From assembly GCF_000019085.1 (NCBI RefSeq), contig NC_010321.1:1809001-1873000 (forward strand): a stretch of 64,000 nucleotides of DNA. Direction: 5' to 3'. Below are positions 7,222 to 15,449 of this stretch, one piece after another (positions within the stretch are counted from its first letter, which is position 1; each line of letters opens with the position of its first letter). The notes beneath the pieces are model-generated. The model had not been told where the DNA came from and ran no database searches. It saw nothing but the letters and a program-made list of their open reading frames with translations. The translations under genes were made by a program, and so were the position numbers. The stretch comes from Thermoanaerobacter pseudethanolicus ATCC 33223. Its GTDB lineage: Bacteria; Bacillota; Thermoanaerobacteria; Thermoanaerobacterales; Thermoanaerobacteraceae.

Positions 7222-9063
7222 ATGTGTGGAATAACAGGATGGGTTAACTTCGATATGGACTTGTCACTTCAAAATGAAGTAATCGAAAAAATGACAAATA
7301 CCCTTAAAGAAAGAGGACCTGACGGCTCTGGAATATGGTTGTCAAAACATTGTGCTTTAGGCCATCGTCGATTAATTGTAATAGATCCACAAGGCGGAAG
7401 TCAACCAATGATAAAAAAATACGGTGAAAAAAATTTTGTCATTATCCATAATGGAGAACTCTACAATATGGATGAATTAAAAAACGAACTCATATCCTTG
7501 GGATATATTTTTAAAACCCGTTCAGATACTGAAATTATCTTGACATCTTATATAGAATGGGGTCCTTTATGTGTTAAAAAATTTAATGGAATATTTGCTT
7601 TTGCAATATGGGATGAAGTGCAAAACAGGCTTTTTATTGCCAGGGACCATCTCGGAATAAAGCCATTATTTTATACCATTAAAAATGGGTCTTTGATATT
7701 TGGCTCAGAAATCAAAGCAATATTAGCGCATCCTCATGTAAAACCAGAGATAGACTCTCAAGGTCTTGCAGAAATATTTGTAATGGGACCTTCAAGAACT
7801 CCCGGATGCGGTGTCTTTAAAGACATTAAAGAATTAAAAGCCGGGCATTATCTCATATTTACCAAAAATGGAGTAAACATAAACAAATACTGGTCATTAC
7901 AAAGTATTCCCCATGAAGATAGCCTTGAGAAAACGGCGGAAAAAATAAGGTATCTCCTTAAAGACTCATCAGTAAGACAACTTGTTTCAGACGTACCTTT
8001 ATGTTCATTGCTATCAGGTGGACTTGATTCAACTGCTGTATCTGCCTTTGCAAATGAAGAATTAAAACAAAAAGGTCAAAAACTTATAACATATTCTGTA
8101 GATTATGTGGGTAATGATAAATATTTTACGCCAAACAAGTTTCAGCCAAACTCTGATGCAGATTGGGTAAAATTTGTCGCAAAGAAACTTGACACAAACC
8201 ATAACTATGTATTTATAGATAATGAAGAACTTGCATATGCTCTAAAACCAGCCTTGTACGCTCGAGACCTGCCTGGTATGGCAGATATAGATTCATCTTT
8301 ATATCTATTTTTAAAAGAAGTAAAAAAAGGAGCCACAGTCGCTCTATCAGGAGAAGGTGCTGATGAAGTTTTTGGAGGTTATCCCTGGTTTAGAAACAAA
8401 GAAGCAATTGAGGCTAATACCTTCCCATGGATAAGAATGATCAATGAACGCATGAAATTACTTTTGCCAGAAGTTGTAAAATACATAAGACCTATAGAGT
8501 ATTTAAATGATAGATATAACGAGGCTTTAAATGAAGTGCCAAAGCTCACTGGAGAAGACCCCAAAAATACCAGAATGAGGGAAATGTTTTACCTTAACCT
8601 AACAAGATTTATGCCCATGCTTCTTGACAGAATGGATAGAATGAGTATGGCAGTAGGTTTTGAAGCAAGAGTACCTTATTTAGACTACAGGCTTGTAGAA
8701 TATGTATGGAATATACCGTGGGAAATGAAAAATTTAAATAACAGAGAAAAGGGAATATTGCGATATGCTCTAAAAGGTTACATCCCAAATGAAGTAATTG
8801 AAAGAAAAAAGAGTCCCTACCCTAAAACACACAATCCAGTATTTAAAAACATCGTTAAAAAATGGCTAAAACAAATAGTTGATGACAGTACATCGCCTTT
8901 ATTACAACTTGTAGATAAAAAAGCAATCGCAGAACTTATAGAAACAGATGCAAAAGCCTATGACCCTGCCTGGTTTTCACAGCTTATGGGCTCTCCACAG
9001 CTTTTCGCCTACCTCGTGCAAATAAATATGTGGCTAAAAGATTATAAAATTTCCATAGTGTAA
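7222..9063 (+). CDS. asnB: Asparagine synthase (glutamine-hydrolysing)
   Basis: Makes asparagine from aspartate, ATP and glutamine. The protein starts MCGITGW: Cys2 after Met removal is the N-terminal nucleophile of the glutaminase domain (about 1-190), with RGPDGSG and the NGELYN block. The C-terminal synthetase domain (about 220-600) has the PPi-loop LLSGGLDST and SGEGADEVFGGY. Its 613 residues fit the AsnB family. The start is fixed by the catalytic Cys and by GGAGG six bases upstream; an earlier in-frame ATG at 7168 would block the nucleophile. It is monocistronic and shares a bidirectional terminator with the convergent methyltransferase gene. Confidence 0.95.
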   Translation: MCGITGWVNFDMDLSLQNEVIEKMTNTLKERGPDGSGIWLSKHCALGHRRLIVIDPQGGSQPMIKKYGEKNFVIIHNGELYNMDELKNELISLGYIFKTRSDTEIILTSYIEWGPLCVKKFNGIFAFAIWDEVQNRLFIARDHLGIKPLFYTIKNGSLIFGSEIKAILAHPHVKPEIDSQGLAEIFVMGPSRTPGCGVFKDIKELKAGHYLIFTKNGVNINKYWSLQSIPHEDSLEKTAEKIRYLLKDSSVRQLVSDVPLCSLLSGGLDSTAVSAFANEELKQKGQKLITYSVDYVGNDKYFTPNKFQPNSDADWVKFVAKKLDTNHNYVFIDNEELAYALKPALYARDLPGMADIDSSLYLFLKEVKKGATVALSGEGADEVFGGYPWFRNKEAIEANTFPWIRMINERMKLLLPEVVKYIRPIEYLNDRYNEALNEVPKLTGEDPKNTRMREMFYLNLTRFMPMLLDRMDRMSMAVGFEARVPYLDYRLVEYVWNIPWEMKNLNNREKGILRYALKGYIPNEVIERKKSPYPKTHNPVFKNIVKKWLKQIVDDSTSPLLQLVDKKAIAELIETDAKAYDPAWFSQLMGSPQLFAYLVQINMWLKDYKISIV

Positions 9064-9077
9064 TAAATAAAAATACG

Positions 9078-9106
9078 CTAAATGGCGGGAAATCCCCGCC
9101 ATTTAG
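9078..9106. terminator. Bidirectional terminator between asnB and the methyltransferase
   Basis: CTAAATGGCGGG pairs with CCCGCCATTTAG. It lies just after the asnB stop and overlaps the stop codon of the convergent gene. Confidence 0.75.
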
Positions 9107-9882
9107 TATAAGCCCGTGCTATATTTTATTTTATTTAAATTTTCATCTTTTTTAGGCTTTCTAAATATAAATAAATGTTCATGCATAATCATATAAAAGT
9201 TATATTTCTCTACCTGTCTTTCCCAATAAGGTGTAGACTTACAATTATGTTGAACTTTTATAATGTCCTCCTTTAATACAAAACCATTCTTAAGGAAAAG
9301 TCTCATTACATAATATGAAAGAGGTATGTAATGCCCGCTTTTTCTTGTATCTCCTATTAAAATAGCACAATATCTGTCTTCTTTCAAAACTCTATAAAGT
9401 TCGATAACTCCTTTTTCCAACTCATCGCAAAATTTTTTAACATCAGATATATTTGATAAATCCCCTTCTATTCTCCCATTTGAATACTTTATAATATTTA
9501 AATACGGCGGATGCGTTATTATTAAATCAATGCTGATGTCACTAATCTCTTTTAAATTTCTCACATCCCCTACCCTTACAACCTGCTCATACTTATAATC
9601 TCCATCAAAGTCTAAATTTCTTTTAGTCAGCTCTACACTATCTGGATTGATATCAAAACCTATACCTCGCCTATTTAATATTTTAGTTTCTATTAGCGTT
9701 GTACCACTCCCAACCATAGGGTCGAGTACAAAATCTCCTTCCTGGGAATATCTTAATATAACATTCCTTGGAATTTGAGGTGCAAAATTGCCTCTGTAAT
9801 TTCCCTTATGCGTTTTCCATTTTCCCCTTTCAGGAAACGACCATACAGTAGTTATTTCTTTTTTAAAATCTATATCCTGCAT
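9103..9882 (-). CDS. DNA methyltransferase (amino-methylating, second MTase of the R-M locus)
   Basis: A 259-residue SAM-dependent DNA methylase. The SAM-binding motif I, VLDPMVGSGTT (near residue 52), precedes the catalytic motif IV, THPPY (near residue 125). The order is therefore I then IV, unlike the beta-class DpnA enzyme, where DPPY comes first. HPPY in place of DPPY/SPPY is a variant seen in small UPF0020-like or N4/N6 methylases. It overlaps the end of the DpnII-like endonuclease gene by 13 bp, so the three genes form one operon (dam-like, endonuclease, this gene). It probably protects the same or a related site; which base is methylated cannot be read from sequence. Confidence 0.82.
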   Translation of the reverse strand: MQDIDFKKEITTVWSFPERGKWKTHKGNYRGNFAPQIPRNVILRYSQEGDFVLDPMVGSGTTLIETKILNRRGIGFDINPDSVELTKRNLDFDGDYKYEQVVRVGDVRNLKEISDISIDLIITHPPYLNIIKYSNGRIEGDLSNISDVKKFCDELEKGVIELYRVLKEDRYCAILIGDTRKSGHYIPLSYYVMRLFLKNGFVLKEDIIKVQHNCKSTPYWERQVEKYNFYMIMHEHLFIFRKPKKDENLNKIKYSTGLY

Positions 9883-10793
9883 AATATTTCCTCCAATAAA
9901 CCAATACGCACAAAATGAAGATTTAACAAATAATCTATTTTCTCAAATCCTTTATGAATTTGATTTTTCTGTCCTCTCCATCCCTCTCCGTCTGTAATCC
10001 AAATAAATTCAAATCCATTATTTTTAAGTTCATTCTGTCTTTCTATGTAGGAATCCACTATTTCTTGAGGTTTTGAACCAGTTCCTGAATAAAAATTCAC
10101 TTCGATATTGATAACTTTTTTGTTGTCTTTGATTAAAATAAAATCAGCTTTTCTGTTTTTAATTGAAGAGTTAACCTCTATACCATAATTAGTTTCCAAA
10201 TATCCGAAATTTTTCTGAAATAAAACTCTTTCAAATCCTTTTTCCTTTGTTGCTATATCTTCAATAATTGGCTTTAATAATAATTCCATCGCATCTCCAC
10301 TTCTATTTTTCCTCGCATGGGTATCCATGCCTACTTCCACACCTATTACATAATCTTGTACGCTCTTCGTACCCATTTCCAGAAAAAATCTCTTTAAGCC
10401 TGTCTTATCAAAAAATTCTATAATATTATCAATATCTTCTGATGTAAGAGTTCTAGTGTTAAAGTCATAATTCACAATATCCAAGTTTTTATCTGTAAAA
10501 TCGCGAATTACTTTAAAATTAAGGTCTCGTATTGCTAATAAAATCGGTATAACAGGAAGCACTCGAGGATAATTTAATAAAATTTTTCTTAAGTCATTAT
10601 CAAACCGATTACTTCCTATTAAACTATTTAATATATTAAATTCTATTTTATGTTCTTCAACGTGTTTTCTTACTTTGTCCCAATCAACAAAAAAGTCATA
10701 ACTCCTATTTGTGTCCACAAGTGTATCATGAAATTTTTCTATTACACTTTCCTCATTTTCTACATTTAAGAATTCAATATATAATTCCTTCAT
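9870..10793 (-). CDS. DpnII-family type II restriction endonuclease (GATC)
   Basis: Predicted to cut unmethylated GATC. The 307-residue protein carries the blocks I recognise from DpnII: LNILNSLIGS near the N-terminus, YVIGVEVGMDTHARKNRSGDAME-type motif near residue 150, ADFILI...INIEVNFYSGTGSK (the PD-(D/E)xK-like core) and FIWITDGEGW. The start at 10793 follows GGGGG with 7-base spacing; an earlier ATG at 10811 sits within the dam-like gene. It lies between a Dam-type methylase and a second methylase, as in DpnII systems. Specificity is inferred from family. Confidence 0.88.
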   Translation of the reverse strand: MKELYIEFLNVENEESVIEKFHDTLVDTNRSYDFFVDWDKVRKHVEEHKIEFNILNSLIGSNRFDNDLRKILLNYPRVLPVIPILLAIRDLNFKVIRDFTDKNLDIVNYDFNTRTLTSEDIDNIIEFFDKTGLKRFFLEMGTKSVQDYVIGVEVGMDTHARKNRSGDAMELLLKPIIEDIATKEKGFERVLFQKNFGYLETNYGIEVNSSIKNRKADFILIKDNKKVINIEVNFYSGTGSKPQEIVDSYIERQNELKNNGFEFIWITDGEGWRGQKNQIHKGFEKIDYLLNLHFVRIGLLEEILCRI

Positions 10794-10803
10794 TTTAAGC
10801 CCC

Positions 10804-11766
10804 CTATTCATAATTCCTTATTATCAATTCACTTATATCTCCTCGTTTATCCCCATTACTGTTAATATATCTTTTTGCTTTTACCCTTTCAATAATAAAC
10901 CCTGCATACAATTCATCAAAAAAATTGTCATCTACATCTTCATTCTTGGGGTCCGAATTGCTAAGTATAAGATATGCGCCTTTTTTATCCATTTCTTTAA
11001 AAAACTGAGCTAACCGCCTCTGGTCATCATCATCAAACCCGTTCTCATTATAACTTGTAAAATTCGAAGTATTGTTTAAAGGGCGATAAGGAGGATCGAG
11101 ATAAACCAAAGTGTTTTTATGTATATACTTTTTGCTTTCTTCAAAATCTGCACAAATGACCTCTGTATTCTCTAACGCTTTACTTACTTCGATTAAATTG
11201 TCAGCATCACAAATAGTAGGGTTTTTATATTTCCCAAATGGTACATTGAATTCACCTTTTTTATTTAAACGATATAATCCATTAAAACATGTCTTGTTTA
11301 AAAAAATTAAGTCCGCTGCTCTTTTTACCCAGTCCAAATTGTAATTTACATAATCAAAATTATCCTTTTGTCTATTATACTCATCTCTAATGTTATAGTA
11401 AAAATCTTTCCTTTGTTCCTCTGATAATTTTAGATATTTCTCTTCCATGCTACTTAACTCATCAATTAATTCATTCACATTATTTTGAATTACTTTATAG
11501 CCTATTATTAGTTCTTTATTTATATCGATTAAAAACGATTCCTTAAATTTGAAATTTCTTTTTAAAAAGAAGAAAAATGCACCACCACCAACAAAAGGCT
11601 CAACATATCTCTCTATTTCACCACTTTGAATTAAAGAAGATGGCAACCTCTTATATAACTCATCTAATAACTGTGTTTTTCCGCCTGCCCATTTTAAAAA
11701 AGGCTTAGCATTATTTAAAATGCTTGATGATTTGTCTGAAATCTCTATCAAATTCAATGTTTGCAC
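10804..11766 (-). CDS. Dam-family adenine-specific DNA methyltransferase (GATC)
   Basis: Methylates adenine N6, by family in GATC, and so protects host DNA from the downstream endonuclease. The 320 residues include motif I FLKWAGGKTQLL (residues 23-34) and catalytic motif IV LVYLDPPYRPL (near residue 220), in the alpha-class order with a target-recognition region between (LIFLNKTCFNGLYR conserved block). Length fits DpnM/Dam. It is first in the restriction-modification operon, so it is made before the nuclease. Confidence 0.92.
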   Translation of the reverse strand: MQTLNLIEISDKSSSILNNAKPFLKWAGGKTQLLDELYKRLPSSLIQSGEIERYVEPFVGGGAFFFFLKRNFKFKESFLIDINKELIIGYKVIQNNVNELIDELSSMEEKYLKLSEEQRKDFYYNIRDEYNRQKDNFDYVNYNLDWVKRAADLIFLNKTCFNGLYRLNKKGEFNVPFGKYKNPTICDADNLIEVSKALENTEVICADFEESKKYIHKNTLVYLDPPYRPLNNTSNFTSYNENGFDDDDQRRLAQFFKEMDKKGAYLILSNSDPKNEDVDDNFFDELYAGFIIERVKAKRYINSNGDKRGDISELIIRNYE

Positions 11767-11898
11767 TTCACCATCACTTCCCTTTAAGCTTGTCTCTTAA
11801 AATAATTATATCATCAATTTTTAAAGTGAAAAAGTTTTGTTCGCAATTTCTCCTAATGTTAATGATAAATTTGGTTTTTACCGCTATAGCTACATTTA

Positions 11899-11907
11899 TG
11901 TTATAAT
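11899..11907 (+). promoter_or_regulatory. Extended -10 element before the homing endonuclease gene
   Basis: TGTTATAAT lies 34 bp upstream of the ATG. A clear -35 is not seen. Confidence 0.45.
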
Positions 11908-11941
11908 AAAGTTAAAAATAATCTGAAGGGCTGATGATTTT

Positions 11942-12955
11942 ATGAACAAATTAGAATATTTGCAAAAATTTTATCCTAATACGGACAATAAAATTCTAGC
12001 AGAGCATCTCGGTATATCTGAGCAATCAGTCAGGAGATTGGCATCAAAATATAATATCAGAAAAAGTAAAGAGTATATGAAAAAACAGCATGAATTACTT
12101 TTAAAAGCAAAAGAAACTAAATATCTCTCGAGTATTCCAGATTTACATCCAACCAATTATCAATTAAATATAATTGTCGGTAGTATTTTAGGTGATGGAA
12201 ATTTGTCATATGCACCAAGAGGCAGAAATGCTTATTATAGAGAACACTTTTGTCAAGAACAATATGAATATAGATTATGGAAATGTACACAACTAAAAGA
12301 TTTAGGATTCAAAATTAATAAAAATAACACTTTAAAATCAATATCACATCCAATATTCTCTGCTTTGTATGAAAAATTTTATATTAATAAAAAGAAAACA
12401 ATCACTTATGACAACATCAAATTGCTCAATGAACCAGTAGGGCTTGCATGTTTATATATGGATGATGGTACTTTGGTTATTTCAAAAAATAATAAACCTA
12501 ATATAACTGTTAACCCTATTATAACATTATATACACTGAATTTTAGTGAAGAAGAAAATATTATATTGCAAGAACACATTTATAAAAGTTTTAATATTAG
12601 ATTTAATTTAAAACGACATCCAGATGGAAAAAAATATATTTTAACACTTGGGAAAAGAGAAGAAATTTTTAATTTTATAGATGTTGTGAAACCCTACGTC
12701 TCTCAAATAAGCAAAATGGATTATAAATGGAATATTGATAAAAGAATCCGTAAAGAAAGCAAAAATGTCAAAAGAATAAATTTAAGTAATTTTTATAGCC
12801 GGAAATTTCTTTCGTATACAAATGATGAGATAGACAAAATTATTGACTTTAAAAGAAGAGGCTTCTCAGATAAAGAAATTGCTAATAAGTTAAATAGAAC
12901 GTATTGGGGTATAGTATGGAAAATAAGAGACTTAAAAGCCAAAAATATGATTTGA
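11942..12955 (+). CDS. Free-standing LAGLIDADG homing endonuclease
   Basis: A 337-residue protein with two LAGLIDADG helices: IIVGSILGDGN (about 77-87) and VGLACLYMDDGT (about 166-177). Each supplies an acidic catalytic residue, so it is a monomeric two-motif enzyme resembling the LAGLIDADG_2 family. It is flanked by helix-turn-helix-like segments at both ends: NKILAEHLGISEQSVRRLASKY (about 16-37) and DEIDKIIDFKRRGFSDKEIA near the C-terminus. It lies outside any intron, on the strand opposite to flagellin, and its stop is 24 bp from the flagellin stop. The flagellin gene holds an ORF-less group I intron, so this enzyme may cut intronless flagellin alleles. The frame is intact. Confidence 0.88.
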   Translation: MNKLEYLQKFYPNTDNKILAEHLGISEQSVRRLASKYNIRKSKEYMKKQHELLLKAKETKYLSSIPDLHPTNYQLNIIVGSILGDGNLSYAPRGRNAYYREHFCQEQYEYRLWKCTQLKDLGFKINKNNTLKSISHPIFSALYEKFYINKKKTITYDNIKLLNEPVGLACLYMDDGTLVISKNNKPNITVNPIITLYTLNFSEEENIILQEHIYKSFNIRFNLKRHPDGKKYILTLGKREEIFNFIDVVKPYVSQISKMDYKWNIDKRIRKESKNVKRINLSNFYSRKFLSYTNDEIDKIIDFKRRGFSDKEIANKLNRTYWGIVWKIRDLKAKNMI

Positions 12956-12972
12956 GGGAGGCAAAGCCTCCC
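12956..12972. terminator. Bidirectional hairpin between endonuclease and flagellin genes
   Basis: GGGAGGC-AAA-GCCTCCC directly follows the endonuclease stop and precedes the flagellin stop on the other strand. T-runs are short on both sides. Confidence 0.6.
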
Positions 12973-12979
12973 TTTAGTG

Positions 12980-14570
12980 TTATCTGAGTAATTGCAATAC
13001 TGTTTGTGGTAACTGATTTGCCTGAGCTCTTCCAGGCCGGTTCCTTTCGGATACCGAATAGATCATATCTTCATCCTATCAATTCTCTGATAGGAGCCGG
13101 GCGCTTCGGGATTTCTCCCTACGGACTTCAGCACCATAGGCTTTATGCCCTTAGGTGGTATGTCCTGATCGTTGAACCTTCTCCAACCTTTCGGTCCAGG
13201 AGCTTGGCTGCTGGTTGGCCAATCCCTTTATTTTTCAAACCATCGCACTTGCCGTTTCCGGCTATGCTGTGGTATAAAGGGCTCTAAGGCTTTTCCAGCA
13301 ATTCACCCGGTGATACTCCTGAGAATTGCTTCTCAGGACGCCTGTGAGAAATGGTTCATGCAGCCATTCTCTCAAGCATTGCGGTCGCTGCTTGGTTGAG
13401 GATATTGTTCTTTGTGAATTCCATCATTTCTTTTGCCATGTCTACATCTCTAATGCGAGATTCAGCTGCTGTGAGGTTTTCTGCTGCTGTGCCAAGGTTG
13501 TTGATTGTGTGTTCAAGTCTATTCTGATATGCACCAAGTTTAGAGCGTTCTGTAGATACCGTATCAATAGCTGATTGAAGTTTAGTAATAGCTGCATTCG
13601 CTGCGCTCTGTGTTGTAACATCAATTCCACCGATGGTAAAAGTTGTATTAGCAGTTACTGCAGCTCCCAGCGTAAATAAAGTTTTACCTTGCAGGTCTAC
13701 AAACGTTTTGTCATCTGCACTCTTACCAATTATTTCACCAGAAGCGTTTTTAAGCACTTTATTTGTGAAATCATACGTGTAAGTACCTGCATCTAAACCT
13801 TCATTGGTAACTGTAGCTACACCCGTTGCATTCGTACCATTAATTGTAATTTGCCCAGAGATAACCGGATCATTAAAGCTAATCGCGTCATTTGCTGCGT
13901 TTGTATAACTCTTACCATCCGTACTGGTCGCAACAATATTGCCTGCTTGGTCTTTTAAAAGATACTTGGTTCCATCATAGGATACAGTATAGGTACCATC
14001 ACTAATTAATGAACCACTTGCTGCTGGGGTAAAAGTACCTGTGATGCTGTAAGTAACACCTCCGACTACCTGTAAAGCATAACCTCGCATATCATTTATT
14101 GTAAGTGACAAATTTTGATTTTCATTAGCACCAATTTGGAAAATACCTTTGAAACTACCATCTAAAAGTTTTTGTGTGTTAAATTCAGTAGTTCGCCCTA
14201 TACGGCCCAGTTCCTGTGCTAATTGATCTATTTCTTTTTGAATTTGTGCCCTATCTGATGCTGTGTTAGTGTCATTTGCGGCTTGAACAGCTAATTCCCT
14301 CATTCTCTGAAGTATTGCCTGAGTTTCATTCAATGCACCTTCTGCTGTCTGAATGAGAGATATGCCATCTTGAGCATTTCTTTGAGCTTGGTTAAGTCCA
14401 GCTATTTGTGCTCTCATTTTTTCTGAAATTGCAAGGCCTGCCGCGTCATCTCCTGCTCTGTTGATTCTATAGCCTGATGAGAGTTTTTCTAAAGATTTTT
14501 GTGTGTTTGCAGTGTTAATTGAAAGTGCTCTCCATGCGTTTAACGCACTTAAGTTGTGATTGATAATCAT
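12980..14570 (-). CDS. hag: Flagellin, interrupted by a group I intron (exons 14570-13375 and 13028-12980)
   Basis: Main filament protein. The first exon encodes the N-terminal D0/D1 region (MIINHNLSALNAWRALSINT..., with LSSGYRINRAGDDAAGLAISEKM), a variable Thr/Gly-rich centre and most of the C-terminal D1 (AKEMMEFTKNNILNQAATAML). Read straight on, the frame ends five codons later (ERMAA, 404 residues), without the C-terminal D0 helix. The missing AQANQLPQTVLQLLR lies at 13028-12980. Joining the exons gives 1,245 nt, an intact 414-residue flagellin. AAGGAGGAAGGA before the ATG supplies the ribosome site and GGA motifs suited to CsrA. A sigma-28 promoter lies at 14676-14702. The exact junction is set by restoring the frame and may be off by a base. 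Confidence 0.9.
13029..13374 (-). ncRNA. Group I self-splicing intron in flagellin (IA-like, ORF-less)
   Basis: Coordinates are plus-strand positions; all pairings are on minus-strand RNA. P2 is 13318-13337 (CCTGAGAA-GCAA-TTCTCAGG). P3 pairs CCGGGTG (13304-13310) with CGCCCGG (13097-13103). The P element is AATTGCTGGAAAAGCC (13288-13303) and Q is CCAGCAGCCAAGC (about 13202-13214), giving P4 GCTGG/CCAGC. P7 pairs GATCA (13166-13170) with TGATC (13061-13065) within R- and S-like sequences (GTTCAACGATCAG; AAGATATGATC). P8 is CCTATCA/TGATAGG, and P9 is TTCGG/CCGAA. Extra hairpins between P7 and the second P3 strand fit P7.1/P7.2 of subgroup IA. The intron starts after a U and ends in G. A candidate guide is GGCTGCAT (13358-13365), but the usual U-G pair at the 5' site is not clear. 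Confidence 0.9.
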
Positions 14571-14675
14571 GTTATCCTTCCTCCTTGAATTTTTTATTTG
14601 GCATCCTTGCCATGGTTTTAAAAGGTTTTAAGACTCACAGTTGGCCAACTGTTTCATCTTTTGTTTTCACTATAT

Positions 14676-14702
14676 ATATCGAGATATTTTTGATTTACTT
14701 TA
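14676..14702 (-). promoter_or_regulatory. Sigma-28 promoter of flagellin
   Basis: Minus strand TAAA, 15-bp spacer, CTCGATAT. It overlaps the csrA stop codon and lies about 105 bp before the flagellin start, leaving a leader that can carry CsrA sites. Confidence 0.8.
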
Positions 14703-14927
14703 GCGTTTTTTAATAAAATTTTCTATTTTACTCAAAGCTTCTTTGTTTACAGATGCAGCTTTTAAATTCTCGTCTTTGATTTCTACAAGCTCTTTTCTTA
14801 AAACAGATATGTTTTTTGGCGCAGTAATTCCCAATTTTATTTGGCCATCAACAATTTCTAATATTTTAATTTCTATGCCTTCCCCTATAATTATGGCCTG
14901 ACCTACTTTACGCGTTAGAATAAGCAT
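14700..14927 (-). CDS. csrA: Translational regulator CsrA
   Basis: A 75-residue RNA-binding dimer that in Bacillus blocks flagellin translation by covering GGA motifs at the ribosome site. The protein starts MLILTRKVGQAIIIGEGIEIKILEI, a textbook CsrA start, with ITAPKNISVLRKEL in the second half. It overlaps the fliW stop by 20 bp, so the antagonist pair is translationally coupled. The downstream flagellin leader has AAGGAGGAAGGA. Confidence 0.96.
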   Translation of the reverse strand: MLILTRKVGQAIIIGEGIEIKILEIVDGQIKLGITAPKNISVLRKELVEIKDENLKAASVNKEALSKIENFIKKR

Positions 14928-15360
14928 TTTTAAGTTCCTCCAATATTGGATGCTTTATTAAGTATTCATCATTGTCAAGAATAGCTTGTTTGCCTTTGTT
15001 ATTTTTAGCATTTATAATTATAGGGGCTTTTAGGTTTGCTGTCATTTTTTCTATTTCATCGGGGATTACTACAATTACATATATAAGAAGGTGGTTTATA
15101 TCCTCTATTTGAAGAGCTTGTATTAATTCTTCATCAATTTCAAAGGTATAATTAGGTTTAAAAACTCTAGGGTCAATAACTACAAACGCTATATCTGTAT
15201 TATCAATTGCTTGAAGCCATTTAAAAGGCATGTCTTCTCTATTGTCAGTGATTATTAAAAAATTGTGTAAGTCTTCAAAACCTGGTATTCCTTCTTCAAA
15301 GTAAATGACGTCATCAGGATTGTATTCTATGATGCCAAAGTTTTTTGTATTTATCTGCAT
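14908..15360 (-). CDS. fliW: Flagellar assembly factor FliW
   Basis: FliW binds either flagellin or CsrA. When flagellin is exported, FliW is free to bind CsrA and relieve repression of flagellin translation. The 150-residue protein has FEEGIPGFEDLHNFLI (near residue 22) and PFKWLQAIDN, both conserved in the family. It lies upstream of and overlaps csrA. Because flagellin binding by FliW involves the D0/C-terminal region, unspliced flagellin would be expected to disturb this loop (inference). Confidence 0.95.
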   Translation of the reverse strand: MQINTKNFGIIEYNPDDVIYFEEGIPGFEDLHNFLIITDNREDMPFKWLQAIDNTDIAFVVIDPRVFKPNYTFEIDEELIQALQIEDINHLLIYVIVVIPDEIEKMTANLKAPIIINAKNNKGKQAILDNDEYLIKHPILEELKNAYSNA

Positions 15361-15449
15361 ATTGGTTCCTCGCTTTCATATTGGAGTCTTTATAGAGTCT
15401 TTCTTTAGGGTATAGTATCCTCCGGCTTAGGATGACGTATGATATAAGA

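Noticed and set aside
13006-13399. Plus-strand open frames over the flagellin intron
   Set aside because: They run antisense to the intron core and show no protein family; the sequence is explained by conserved RNA structure.
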